Shown here in pieces: positions 21,018 to 32,018 of a stretch of DNA of 64,000 bases. How positions within the stretch are numbered: the first letter of the stretch is position 1; every line of letters begins with the position of its first letter. The DNA is from Durusdinium trenchii (taxonomy: Eukaryota; Sar; Dinophyceae; Suessiales; Symbiodiniaceae). The DNA lies in contig CAXAMN010021584.1 in NCBI GenBank assembly GCA_963970005.1, positions 1,478,821 to 1,542,820 of the forward strand, read 5' to 3'. The notes beneath the pieces were generated by a model that saw nothing but the letters and a program-made list of their open reading frames with translations, was not told where the DNA came from and searched no databases. The translations under genes and the position numbers were made by a program.

Positions 21018-22035
21018 ATGGAGCTCGACGACTCATCCAGGCTTAGCGCTCCCCCTGAAATGGAGCCGGTCATGGACTGTTCTTTGGTACTGACCACGCT
21101 CTCGGGGGTGACTATCAAGGTCTCTCTCAGTGTAGCAAAGTTTGACCGATTTGAGGACCTAGAGGACCAGGTTCTGGACTATCTGGCCTCAGTTACTGAC
21201 CTCAAAGTGTTTGGGTGCTCCATCGACTTTCTACAAACTGCAACACAGACATACCTTGAGGACCCAATCTGGGATAGGCTACAGCAAGGCATGGCATACA
21301 CCGTTGTCTTCAAGGATAGCAGTGTCATCCTGCCATCACAGGAACAACTCGAAGGTTGCCCTATCCATCAGGTTCCGCTTGCCGTTCATGTCCCTATGAA
21401 CTCAAAGGAAATCGTCCCAGAAGGGGCTTTTGCAGGGGTTCCGCGTCTGCGACATGTCAGTGTTGAGTCAGGTATCAGGCTCATTGGAGCAGAGGCTTGG
21501 CAAAATTGCCGACAGCTCCGCATTGTCAAACTGCCGGTCACAGTTGTAGGCATTTCCGATAACGCCTTTCGTGACTGCAAGCTACTAAACAGTGTCTCGG
21601 CTCCTGGTTGCCGAGATTTTGGATACAAGGCCTTTGCGGAATGCTGTTCCTTACAATGGGTGTATGCATCGGAAGGGGTTGCAAATAAGTTCAGCAACGA
21701 AGCCAAGTTCGGGCAATACCTCTTTCAAGGGTGTATTAACCTTGCTGAGGTTGCCTTGAGTGAGCTTCCATCCCCCCGAGGGTCAACACTGCAAACTAGA
21801 ACCGTGAGCTGGCACCAGGCTGTCTTAGCTCTACTGGAATCACCGCACTCGCTCTCACGAAGCATTTTACGGCTATTGGAGCGCATGCGTGTGATAGTTG
21901 TCGACTGCTTAAGAGTGTAGACCTTTGCAACACCAATGTTGAAGAAATTCCGGAGTTCACCTTTGTGCACTGCACTAGCCTCAGAGAAGTTCTCCTTCCG
22001 ACCACCCTCCATACAATCCGAGTTAAAGCCTTTAT
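21018..22035 (+). pseudogene. broken LRR2, BspA-type leucine-rich-repeat gene
   Basis: Begins MELDDSSRLSAPPEMEPV, with the same N-terminal layout as LRR1: a beta-grasp-like part (LTTLSGVTIKVSL...DLKVFGCSIDFL), then LRR_5 repeats. It is close to identical to LRR2' on the minus strand up to about 21800, where one base is lost relative to LRR2'. The frame then ends at 21920, although DNA similarity continues to about 22035 (AAAGCCTTTATGA). There the homology stops abruptly and unrelated sequence begins, so the last 80 or so codons are missing. If translated it would give a 300-residue protein with an aberrant tail. Confidence 0.75.
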
Positions 22036-23408
22036 GATTTTTTTCCACGAGTACGGACGCCGTGTGGGCATGGTGCCCAGGTCATCGTTGAAGGAAGGGA
22101 AGAACAGTCAGATGGTGGAGAAAAGAACAAGGACAACCAAAACAAACCAAAAAACAAGCAAAAACCAGAGCCCACAGGCCGAGACTCCACCATCTTGTAG
22201 TCTTTCCTCTGTGCTAGGTGAAACAAGTGAAACGAAAACTAATGACTATCAATGGGCCTGAATTCTCGAAAGAAGAGCATGGCAGCGCAGGTCTGTGCTC
22301 TAGCAAAGTCTCCACAAAGGCTTCAAATGGACTTTACTTCTTGATTACTAGTGACCAGCGGCCACACCACAGTGTGGCAGAACCATGGTCACGATGCAGG
22401 TCAGGAGTATCGCAATGCTCCAACGCCGGTTGCATCCATGTCATAATGGAGCAGCGGCAGCTATGCTGCATGCCGTGGAAAAAACCTTTCTTGTAGCACA
22501 ACCCATGCAACTGGTTGCACTCACAAGTCCAGAGGCATGTTACCAGGCGGTGATCAAACAGTGGCGGCCATAGCAAACGACGAAAGCCTGCAGGTAAGAG
22601 TGCGAAAGTCACACCCCCCCGAAGGGAGGTCAACTCAGCACCCTTCGGCACTCAAAGGTGCCAAAACGGGGTTTCTCCTAAATCCGTGAAGTGCTGCGTC
22701 ATTGCAAAAAGTGATCTGCTGCGTGCAAGGCCCGTGTGAAACAGGTGAAACTTTGGACTATCCTAGCATGGTATCTGTACCTCTTTGTACAAAATTGGAA
22801 ATGTCGGACATCAACAGTGGGAACTAAGGTTCCCCCTGGGCGTCCTCCATTGCCACTCTCCACCACCCGCCTGTTAGGAACGAGGAGCTAAGGCTCTCAT
22901 TCCTATTGGCTCACTGTGTTGCGAATGGCGAAAAGAGGTCGATGATCCTACTTAGTGTTTGCGCATCTCACTTGCCGTAACTTGCTGGCGGTGTACTTAT
23001 CCACCATTCCACTGCGAACACATTGCTGGTCTTTGCAGGTCTGGAGAGTCTTCTCCCCTTTGATCACTGGCATCTGCCGACAGCTCTCGGCGCTGCCTGG
23101 ACTAGACGAGTTGCCCACCTTTGTCAAGTACACATGTCCTTCGCTATGTGTTGTTTTTTCTGTACATGCACCTTGCTCGAAAGTGCGTGCTGCCTGCAAG
23201 GTCCCATAGCGCCATGCTACGCAGGGATGGAAACCTCCTATGGAAGGGTACTCTGAAGGAAGGCTTGTTTTGCGATGATCCTCAGCTCTACTATGGAATT
23301 TGGCCTGGTATAGCGTCTGGCCTACCCTGGACTCGCGCTAAGGCGTGCGCCCAGACTCTTAATGAGTGACTGTGAGACCACGATAGCTGTGGCCAGAAAG
23401 GCTTGTCT
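22036..23408. other. spacer at the centre of the inverted duplication
   Basis: About 1.4 kb between the two convergent LRR2 copies. I see no gene and no clear repeat. It starts with TTTTTTTCCACGAG at the breakpoint in LRR2. Short open frames of 60-105 codons lie on both strands and are unconvincing. Confidence 0.45.
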
Positions 23409-24656
23409 TCATCCAAGGCCAGGGGTATATCCCATGTCCGGGATCATATGCAGCCAGGGTGGCCATCTCATAGCAGGACAAATGGCGAAAGCATTTTCCT
23501 CAGCATAAACTCCTCGCCATTTGTGCCTTCCTGGCATTTTGGCGAGCCTCTTAAAAGCAGTGCAATCCAAGAAAGCCCTACTTCCAATGTATCTTAGTGA
23601 GGGCGGGATTGCAAGCTCAACTAGGGCTGCACAGTTCATAAAGGCTTTAACTCGGATTGTATGGAGGGTAGTCGGAAGGAGAACTTCTCTGAGGCTAGCG
23701 CAGTGCACAAAAGTGAATTCCGGAATTTCCTCAACATTGGTGTTGCAAAGGTCTACACTCTTAAGCAGTCGGCAACCGTCGCACGCATGCGCTCCAATAG
23801 CTACAAAATGCTTTGTGAGAGCGAGTGCGGTGATTCCCGTAGAACTAAGACAGCCCGGTGCTAGCTCACTAGTCCTTGCTTGCAGTGTTGACCCTCGGGG
23901 GGATGGAAGCTCACTCAAGGTAAACTCAGCAAGGTTAATACACCCTTGGAAGAGGTATTGCCCGAACTTGGCTTCTCTGTTGAACATATTTGCAACCCCT
24001 TCCGATGCATACACCCATTGTAAGGAACAGCATTCCGCAAAGGCTTTGTATCCAAAATCTCGACAACCAGGAGCCAAGACACTGTTTAGTAGTTTGCAGT
24101 CACGGAAGGCGTTATCGGAAATGCCTACAACAGTGGCCGGCAGTTTGACAATGCGGAGCTGTCGGCAATTTTGCCAAGCCTCTGCTCCAATGAGCCTGAT
24201 GCCTGACTCTACACTGACGTGTCGCAGACGTGGAACCCCTGCAAAGGCCCCTTCTGGGACGATTTCTTCTGGGTTCATAGGGACATGAACGGCTAGCGGA
24301 ACATGATGGATAGGGCAACCTTCGAGTTGTTCTTGTGATGGCAGGATAACACTGCAGTTCCTGAAGACAATGGTGTATGCCATGCCTTGCTGTAGCTTGT
24401 CCCAGATTGGGTCCTCAAGGTATGTCTGTGTGGCAGTTTGCAGAAAGTCGATGGAGCACCCAAACACTTTGAGATCAGTAACCGAGGCCAGATAGTCCAT
24501 AACCTGGTCCTCTAGATCCTCAAATCGGTCAAACTTTGCAACACTGAGAGAGACCTTAAAAGTCACCCCCGAAAGCGTGGTCAGCACCAGGGAGCATTCC
24601 ATGACCGGCTCCATTTCAGGGGGAGTGCTAATCATGGATGAATCGTCGAGCTCCAT
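23409..24656 (-). CDS. BspA-type leucine-rich-repeat protein, LRR2'
   Basis: 415 residues, intact, starting MELDDSSMISTPPEMEPV. The frame is open further upstream but has no ATG there, and that part holds a leader relic. Residues 10-95 look like a beta-grasp, ubiquitin-like domain (LTTLSGVTFKVSL, DLKVFGCSIDFL). Residues about 120-385 are LRR_5 repeats (IGAEAWQNCRQLRIVKL, IGAHACDGCRLLKSVDL, IGSRAFLDCTAFKRL). It is the complete partner of the broken plus-strand copy at 21018 and shows what that copy lost. There is no export signal. A role in protein binding is inferred from the repeats only; the partner is unknown. Confidence 0.8.
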   Translation of the reverse strand: MELDDSSMISTPPEMEPVMECSLVLTTLSGVTFKVSLSVAKFDRFEDLEDQVMDYLASVTDLKVFGCSIDFLQTATQTYLEDPIWDKLQQGMAYTIVFRNCSVILPSQEQLEGCPIHHVPLAVHVPMNPEEIVPEGAFAGVPRLRHVSVESGIRLIGAEAWQNCRQLRIVKLPATVVGISDNAFRDCKLLNSVLAPGCRDFGYKAFAECCSLQWVYASEGVANMFNREAKFGQYLFQGCINLAEFTLSELPSPRGSTLQARTSELAPGCLSSTGITALALTKHFVAIGAHACDGCRLLKSVDLCNTNVEEIPEFTFVHCASLREVLLPTTLHTIRVKAFMNCAALVELAIPPSLRYIGSRAFLDCTAFKRLAKMPGRHKWRGVYAEENAFAICPAMRWPPWLHMIPDMGYTPGLG

Positions 24657-24683
24657 GTGCGGCAGACTATTTGCAATTATTGT

Positions 24684-24695
24684 TTGAGCCAAAAG
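24684..24695 (-). other. partial spliced-leader relic upstream of LRR2'
   Basis: On the minus strand this reads CTTTTGGCTCAA, 12 bases of which the last 11 match the 3' part of the leader. It is 28 bases upstream of the start codon, as in the plus-strand copy. Confidence 0.5.
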
Positions 24696-24721
24696 TGTCT
24701 GAGTCTGCTCATGGGCTGTTC

Positions 24722-26005
24722 CTAAGGCCAGGGATGTTTCCTGAAGACAGATGCTAAGGCACCCACCTTGAGCCTCTCGTGGACTGGCATGATGTTAGGC
24801 TCCTCGCCAAAAGCGTCCGAATCGGGTCCTTCCGCGGGGAGCAGCTCTACCCACAGGGGTTTTTCAAATTTGTCACACATAAAGAAAGCATTGTGCTCTG
24901 CCTGCACCCACTGTTCAATGTCACCCCAATCCAGGGGGGTAAATCGTTGCAGTTGCTCACACCCGCAGAATGCACGGTTGCCTATGTCACTGAGCTCCGT
25001 CGGGATGACAACTTCTTGCAGCACAACACAATTAAGGAAAACTTCTTTGCCAATTTGCGTGAGTCGTGGCGGAAGCCATATACAATTTAAGGCTACACAG
25101 TGGGCAAATGTGGAAGAGAGTAGGGCTGTGATTTCTGTGCCCATGAGGTTGACCTCCACAAGGCTTTTGCAATTTTCACAGGCCCGCGGCCCGATATTGT
25201 GGAAATCACTCTGCAAACAGAGCTGTTCAATGCCTGCGCCACAAAATGCACCTTCAGGCAGCGCTCGAGGTTTGTTAGTATGGTCCATGTCAAAGGTGAT
25301 GGTTGTAAGCGTGAGGCAACTCTCGAATGCATATTTGCCTAGCTGTGCCCCTGGTGCCAGGACGTTGCTATCCTCAGTTTCGTGACTGACCCCAACTCGA
25401 CCTAGGGAGCAGCACTCCGCAAACACCCTTCGGCTGTATTGGACACACCCTGGGGCGGCCACCTCTCGCAGCACATAGCACCCCTGGAAAGTTCCTTCCG
25501 CAAGACTTATGACCGAGGGTGGAAGCTTGACAATTTGCAGTTGCTGACAACTCTGCCAGGCTGCGAATCCTACATGTTGAACGCCCATTGCCACTTCTAC
25601 GTGCGGGAGCAAGGGTGCAGCATAGAAGGCTCTGTCAGCAATTTCCCCACGCGGGTTGGCCGGGACACGTACAGCTTTGGGGTAGCTTTCCTTTCCGTCT
25701 TCCTGGAACTGCCAGATGGAATGTCCGTCTACCATGCAGGGACGAACTACAATTTGTAGTTGCGGTCGCTGCAGGAGCACCGTGCGGAATGCCTCTGGCA
25801 GGGGTTGCTGCGTGTGAAGGTCAAGCAAATCCAATTCACAGCCGAAGACATCTAAATCAGAGACTGTCGGCAGAAAGCAAAGGATGTCATCTTCCAGCTC
25901 TGCCACATCCTCATACTGGGAGAGGTCTGCTTGCGTTGCATATTCCGTACCTGCTATTGTAACCAACTCGAGGCTGACCTCATAACGGTCTTGGTGAGGC
26001 GGCAT
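24722..26005 (-). CDS. BspA-type leucine-rich-repeat protein, LRR1'
   Basis: 427 residues, intact, starting MPPHQDRYEVSLELVTIAG. It is nearly identical to LRR1 at 19652, with a different C-terminus: it reads through to ERLKVGALASVFRKHPWP, where LRR1 stops earlier. The N-terminal beta-grasp-like part is followed by about ten LRR_5 repeats (GKYAFESCLTLTTITF, IGKEVFLNCVVLQEVVI). Its start codon is only 8 bases from the TA target-site duplication of the 26.4 kb insert. Its original 5' untranslated sequence, leader relic included, is now at 52384-52440, and any transcription must begin inside the insert. Confidence 0.8.
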   Translation of the reverse strand: MPPHQDRYEVSLELVTIAGTEYATQADLSQYEDVAELEDDILCFLPTVSDLDVFGCELDLLDLHTQQPLPEAFRTVLLQRPQLQIVVRPCMVDGHSIWQFQEDGKESYPKAVRVPANPRGEIADRAFYAAPLLPHVEVAMGVQHVGFAAWQSCQQLQIVKLPPSVISLAEGTFQGCYVLREVAAPGCVQYSRRVFAECCSLGRVGVSHETEDSNVLAPGAQLGKYAFESCLTLTTITFDMDHTNKPRALPEGAFCGAGIEQLCLQSDFHNIGPRACENCKSLVEVNLMGTEITALLSSTFAHCVALNCIWLPPRLTQIGKEVFLNCVVLQEVVIPTELSDIGNRAFCGCEQLQRFTPLDWGDIEQWVQAEHNAFFMCDKFEKPLWVELLPAEGPDSDAFGEEPNIMPVHERLKVGALASVFRKHPWP

Positions 26006-26012
26006 TGTCGCG

Positions 26013-26014
26013 TA
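26013..26014. repeat. left TA target-site duplication
   Basis: TA directly before the left inverted repeat. The uninterrupted paralogous site has one TA, at 19643-19644. Confidence 0.75.
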
Positions 26015-26064
26015 CTTGGATGTGCGGTTGGGGTTATAAGTAGATAGCCTGGTTGTCCAGCTTA
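26015..26064 (+). repeat. left terminal inverted repeat
   Basis: 50 bases from CTTGGATGTGCGG to TTGTCCAGCTTA. 47 of 50 match the reverse complement of 52332-52381. Confidence 0.85.
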
Positions 26065-26290
26065 TAAGTGCACTTACTAACCAACATAGCCTACATACTA
26101 AGTCGAACTTAGTCGGACTTAGTGTTGAACTTAGTGTTGAACTTAGTTGGACTTAGCCAAGTGGCCTATGTTCAACGTGTTGTACTTAGGTCGAACTTAG
26201 TCCAACATAGCTAAGTGCAACTAAGTAGAACATGTTCAAAAAAAATCACTTGGCTAAGTTCGACAAGTTGGACTTATGACGCGCCAAAAG
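26065..26290. repeat. left subterminal repeats
   Basis: Many copies of ACTTAG, in forms such as GAACTTAGT, GGACTTAG and its complement CTAAGTTCGAC, on both strands. Subterminal arrays like this are transposase binding sites in CACTA-type elements; that role here is inferred. Confidence 0.65.
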
Positions 26291-28414
26291 TGCTGATACT
26301 GTATCTAAAAAAACAAAAAACAGAACACTAGTGGAACGAAAACTATAGATAAACATATTGGATTGCGATAACCATAAATCAAAAAAACGCAAAAAAACAC
26401 ATTGTGAGAGCTACAAAAAGCGGAACACAAATATTTTCGGCTGTTGAGTATGTTTAATATATACCTGCAACGCAACGGTTGCAGTGGCGTTTTGGGTATA
26501 TATTCAAGGCTTTTGACCCTTCCATGAGCATAACAAACAACCATTGGAAGTGCTATATCCTTTTCGAAAACATATATAGAGTGATCCAACCAATACATAT
26601 AGAAAAACAGTCAGGAAGAGTGATCACAAACAAAAACACATCGCACAATATATACATTAAAACCATATGAGGAAGAGTAACACAAAAAGTAACACATACA
26701 GAAACATGTTAGGAAGAGTGATTCCAAAAAACTACATGGTGCATATACAGTTTATATTCAAAAATAAAACACATCTTACGTATAGAAAACAATGTTAGTA
26801 ATAATGATTCAAAAGAACGTCCTACATATAGAAAAAATGTTAGTAAGAATTAAAGTGTTAACACAACGTACATATACAGTGGAACCATATTAGGAATAGT
26901 GATCTTTAAAGAATAATGATATTAAACTCTGCGCGCTTATGTGCCACCATGCGCAACCACAAAATGTGGTTCTTGCAAAGTATGATGCCACGTCGAATAC
27001 CCAAACAGAATTGCTATATTCCACGCAAACAATTCTACGACGTTGGAATTGGATTTGAGCCATGGAGTACTGCACGAAATGAAATCATATATCCGCATCC
27101 CGTGAGTTGGATTTGGCCTGGGCATTGTAAAACTGTCAGATGAAATTAACTGAACATTGACGCAGTTCAGCATTGATATATGGCAAAATCACTTCCGGAT
27201 GTTAGATAGTCAAACTTTACAGAGCGTTCAAGATAAAACACAACGATACAACACACCAATCGATGTCAATCTGCCATGCCCTGAATCCACCTATACTGCC
27301 TGTTATAACCTGTGTCAGCGAGCCGGTGCAAGGAAACACTGTTGCATTATACCACACAATTAGAACACGTGTCTCGCAAGGGTCTCAATGACACATAAAC
27401 ACAAGTTAACAAAACACACATAAACACAAACGAAAAACATATGCGTAAACAGGTCACACTTGCGTAGAAGAATCTGGCATGGATGAATTCCCGGTCGCCG
27501 CACGTTTTTTTTCATTCTCTCTGCTGCATCATCAGACTCGTCATTCCTGGCAAGTGCTCGGCTCGGTGGGATGGAACAACGGATGAAACAAATCACTGCA
27601 AACTGGTTGGCAGGGCTTGGCATTTGCGGTTTGTTGTGTATATCTGAAATTCTAGAACTACTATATATCCAACAGCAAGGAACATCCTATATATAAAAAC
27701 TATTAAGAACAGTGATCCCAAAAATGAGCATTAGAATCCTGGTGCGGCCAAAAAACGTGGTTCTTGCGACCAAACAGAAGCCTATATAATCATGGACCCT
27801 CTCCTGACAAACGTTTCAATTAATGAAGCGCTATGTATACGTTTCGATGTTTAATTGAGGAACCACACAATTGTGTCTCGCAAGGGTTTCAATGACATGA
27901 ACGCACTCACCAAAAAAGAAACACAAACGAACAAACATATAAACGAAATATGTGTCTACTATAGGTCACATCTGCGTAGAAGAATCTGGCATAGATGAAT
28001 TTCCCGGGCGCCGGCCTCCGCAAATGTCCGTCATGTCTGCGTTGGATATAGCCTGGCAGCGCCAGGCTATATCCGAGCGCGCTCTAGCGGAACGACGCGG
28101 GGTGTGCTCGGTGGGATGGAACTATAATGGATGAGCAGGTTGGAACGGTATATACCCTGAAGGGTAGATGGCAAGAAAGATCACCCAAACCATATAGGCA
28201 TTCCATCCTACCAAATCAATTGCCTGGTTCCATGCAAGTGTTCTATATATATACATTGCCGCTGTATCCCGAATCCCGAGCGCCTCTCTAGAAGCCTGCA
28301 AAAGAGTGTTCGCGTCTACAGGATCGGCGAATAGAACCCGTGAACTCCATGTCGTCGTTGGAGGCCTGAACGCTTCGTGCCATTCCATCGTATGGTTGGA
28401 TATACAGGTGTGGT

Positions 28415-28492
28415 ACAGTATGTATATACAGTATGTATATATACAGTATGGATATATATATATATACAGTATGTATATATATATATATATAA
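28415..28492. repeat. (TA)n/TACAGTATG microsatellite
   Basis: Alternating TATATA with four spaced ACAGTATG units. Confidence 0.85.
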
Positions 28493-28709
28493 TGTATTCG
28501 GGCTCCGGATCAAAACAATCAGCCCTCTGGTGTCTTCAGCCCTCTGCATCCCTCAGGTTTGGTTCCTCTTCAGCCCTCTGGTTCCCTCCCTTTTGCTGTG
28601 AGAAGAGCTATATACTAATTCCACAAGTCGCGCCCGCACATTTAACACGTCCTGGATCGTACTGAGAAGTTCACACGGAGGGGCGCCTGCAGGGATTAAA
28701 ACCACCAAA

Positions 28710-28767
28710 GTTTCATTCCTTTCAGGTGCCGGGAGCAACTCCCGCAGATAGCGTCGAGGAATGAAAC
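28710..28767. repeat. fold-back repeat, copy 1
   Basis: GTTTCATTCCT at the left pairs with AGGAATGAAAC at the right, around an inner hairpin CGGGAGCAACTCCCG. It is part of a larger dispersed repeat also at 39020 and 45196. Confidence 0.8.
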
Positions 28768-28955
28768 AGACAAACAAAATAAACGTAAACATGTCTGAAC
28801 ATGTCTGAGCTGTATGAATGATGCGTCCCCTGTGCGGCGCCCCCCTCAGTGGCAACTCCTTTCAGCAAACAGGTCGAGGATTGCGTGAAACAAAGCAAAC
28901 AACTTCAATCCTGCGCAGGAGCAATTCCTTCCAGCAAAAAGGTCGAAGATTTCCG

Positions 28956-31622
28956 TTAGAATTTTTGAGGCACAATCTTTACGACTCCGTTTGGCAAAGT
29001 GTGCCAAATGAGGCAGCCATTCACGCATGTTGTTGGATACCACTTCTGACTCTTGTCAGGACGCAGTTCATTCACCCCTGACACTGGCCACACCGACACG
29101 CATGTGAAAGCTTTACCATTTTGCAAAGCATGCATCTCAACTTTGCCAAAGTTGACTTGACCATCCGTAGGATCCTCGAACAAGACCACGTCTCCAGCCA
29201 TGCAATATGCACCGGAAATAAGAACTGCAGTTCTCGATGTGGACTCAAAACCCGCATTTGCAGGAGCCGCTCGCAGAGGTGGCTCCAAGTAGCACACGGT
29301 GTCTTGTAAAGGGTCAAGAGCTTGGAGCTTCTGCAGCTGCGATAGCGTGATCTCCTGTGCTGGACGCAACATGGTTCGTGTGGAACCCCAAAGAACACGT
29401 AAGCCAAACAATGGTCATAAAACACACCAATTAATCAACAATGTGGAACACCACAAGGACATACATATATATATATATAGATAGATAGATATAAGCGTCA
29501 ATAAAAACATGTGACATACCGTTGCTGCCGAAGTTCCTCCAAAATTTTTCTGTCAAACCATGGCCCAGTGTTGTGTAAATTGTCTCCATACCTCTTTATC
29601 TCCTTGTGCCGTCTCTCGTGGCAAAAGCAGCTGAGGATAAATTTCTGATCCCTCAGGCACTTCCCCAAATGAAGCATCAGGTGATGCTTGGGGACGACAG
29701 GTTCGTGCCCATGGGCCTTCACAAACCTCTTCAAATATGTTTGGGTCAAAGTTTCCAACCGACCAGCGTCCACGGCATCTCTCATTGACATACGCAACAG
29801 TTCAATCAAATCCATCAACGTCAAAAAACTTTTGGCCACATCGGCGTCAGGGCCTCCTTCAGAATGAACACCCAATTCAAACATATAAGATCTCAAGGCA
29901 GCATAAAGGCCCAAGCCGTCTGATGCTGTGCATGAAAACGAATCGCCTTCAAACTCGAAGGCCCCAATGTGGTTGCGTTCCATCCTTTTTGGCCAATTGA
30001 GTGAGCTCCTTGCAAGGAGATTGAAAGGAAAGGAAACAGCTTTGGGCGTCATGTACTTAGCTGGGCGATGCTCCTGTGACCAGCCCCGATATACATATGT
30101 ATTGAAATACATAGTTGGAGTGATGATACGATTTCGGTTGATGATGATACATATGTATTTATTCATTATACTACTTGGAGTGAAATACATATGTATATGT
30201 TACGGAGGTTTGCTTTAGCAAAGGGACCATGCAGTAGCCAAAAGCAGTTGCGAACACACACACCTTTACTTAATGATCGGCCAGGTATCAGGAACGGGTG
30301 AATGCGTTCATAAGAAAAGCCTTTGGAGGACAACCTGCCCAGTGCCAAGTTGACCTCCAGCTGGAACAACCCCTGTACCAAAAACACATGCATCCAATCG
30401 TATTGGATCATCTCCGCTGGTTTGAAAACACTACGCAAGTTTTCATCCCACAATACAGAGCGCGGTGTCCAGTTGAGACCAATGGACTGCTCCAGCTCTG
30501 CAAACTCCTTTTTGGTCAAAATGTCCTTCCGGCTGTTCAGCAAATTCACGCCTGACCATATGCTCACATTGCTGGCAGCACGGAAGCTTTCAAAGTGGTG
30601 GGCGCTGTGTGCAACCAGCTCCGGGTGGTGTCTCCACAGGTCTGACCGGAAGTTCACACAGTTCCTGCAAAGAAGGCAGGGTTTGTTCCCAGCACTTCCT
30701 TTGTGACCGATGCAGTGTTTGATCGCCGGTTCGTCGCCGATTAGCACCCTTGGCTTTGCAACTAGCAATCGACCAAGGGCATGCATGACCTTCCCGTGGA
30801 TCAGCGACGACGTTCCGTCAACAAAAACTTTGATCACCTCCCGGAATACCTGAGACATGCCATCTGCAATGGTTGGCGCTGCATGACGTTTCCTCTTCTT
30901 CTTGGCAGAAGAAACCTCATCTGAGCGCACAACCAGGAAGGTGTACCAAAACAATTCGTTGCAGAGATTTTCCCCCAGCTCCAAGAAGGACCAATACACT
31001 GCCCAAACCTTCCTTTTGTTCCGGGCCTTCAGAGGATTCCCCGGGGTCACCTCGTCGGTGTAAATCACCACTCGCCACTCTGCCTGCTCTGGAGGAAACT
31101 CCGTGAGCTTCTGCAAATATACTTGATGTACGGCTGGACTCTGCTGGAGTATGTGGTCAAGCCAGCTGACCGGGTCGATGTATGGCACTTTCAAAGGAGC
31201 ACCTTTCGTCATTGTGAAGGTGATCTCTCGAATCAAGTGCCCGTGGGGGCCGGCAATATCCTCAAGCTCACGAAGCAGCTGTATAATGTGGTTGTTTATA
31301 CACCAAAACTACGCAGAACTATAGTTATTTGTTCAACAACAAAATGCAAACTGCAATTGTGAACTACCAGCCAAGCAGCTAGTTCAGCCACCCGTTTGCG
31401 TTTAAGGCTCCACCGGGTCAGACCCTGCTTCAGGAGGTCAGGATTGTGTTTGACATTGGTCAGCACAACGCTCAAAGCGCTGGAGGAAACGAATTTGTTT
31501 CCACAGACATCCGAAAGTGTCTTGGGCGCCATCGCTGCAGAACGACCATGCCTGCAGAGACTCCGAAACTCACAAATAATGTGATTCTTCAGCCTTGGTG
31601 CGATGTGTTGCACCATGAGCAT
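28956..31622 (-). CDS. Tnp2-like (CACTA-type) DDE transposase, multi-exon
   Basis: Four coding blocks in order on the minus strand: about 31622-31310, 31288-30259, 30075-29520 and 29411-28956. The largest contains IYTDEVTPGNPLKARNKRKV near 31050 (first acid) and LIGDEPAIKHCIGHKGSAG followed by CxxC near 30690-30750 (second acid). The third has PKHHLMLHL and FCHERRHKEIKRY near 29600 (third acid). This resembles Tnp2 transposases (D, then GDxPA with a Cys pair, then KxHxLxHL...FERxxKxxK). The blocks join at likely 3' splice sites (TTATACAG at about 31289, GTCACAG at about 30077) with no stop needed. I infer it moves the 26.4 kb element. Exact exon ends, including 5' sites that may be non-GT as is common in dinoflagellates, are uncertain. 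Confidence 0.6.
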
Positions 31623-31814
31623 TGGTCATGATTTGCTTCACCATATATATCACTATGAGAACTGATCATATTTACATCTCTTGCCAAAAGAGTTGATCAT
31701 CTGACGCTACCGCTATACCGGGAGAGACTCCTGCAGGCAAGCAGAGTGCGAATTGAAACAAAAAGAACGTATATATATGGGTTGGACTGGCATTCCTTTG
31801 ATGAAACCGTTCGA

Positions 31815-31876
31815 GTTTCAATACTGTAGTGTTGCCGGGGGCAACTCCTGCCAGCAAACAGGTCGAGGATTGAAAC
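31815..31876. repeat. fold-back repeat, copy 2
   Basis: Outer arms GTTTCAAT and ATTGAAAC, inner GGGGGCAACTCCTGCC. It is 3' of the gene at 32019 and 5' of the transposase exons. A partial relative lies at 31718-31770. Confidence 0.75.
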
Positions 31877-32018
31877 AGAAAGAACAAAGAAACATTCAGC
31901 TTGGCAACTGAAAATGGCTGCATATATATATAGATAACAAAAGCCACAGCGCAGCACACAGCAAACACGTGATGTCATAAGGTATTCAAGCGTTGCCACG
32001 TCATGTTTTTCTCCACAA

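Larger units (their letters stand above)
26291..28955. other. AT-rich non-coding part of the transposon
   Basis: No gene recognised. AT-rich to about 27460. Two copies of a GTAGAAGAATCTGGCAT segment (27459-27500 and 27974-28010) repeat the sequence at the end of an exon at about 50236-50275, including upstream TCTCGCAAGG stretches. A palindromic 18-mer near 28050-28070 (TATAGCCTGGC/GCCAGGCTATA) can form a hairpin. 28415-28492 is a TATATA-rich microsatellite with CAGTATG spacers. A dispersed repeat begins at about 28650. Confidence 0.5.
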
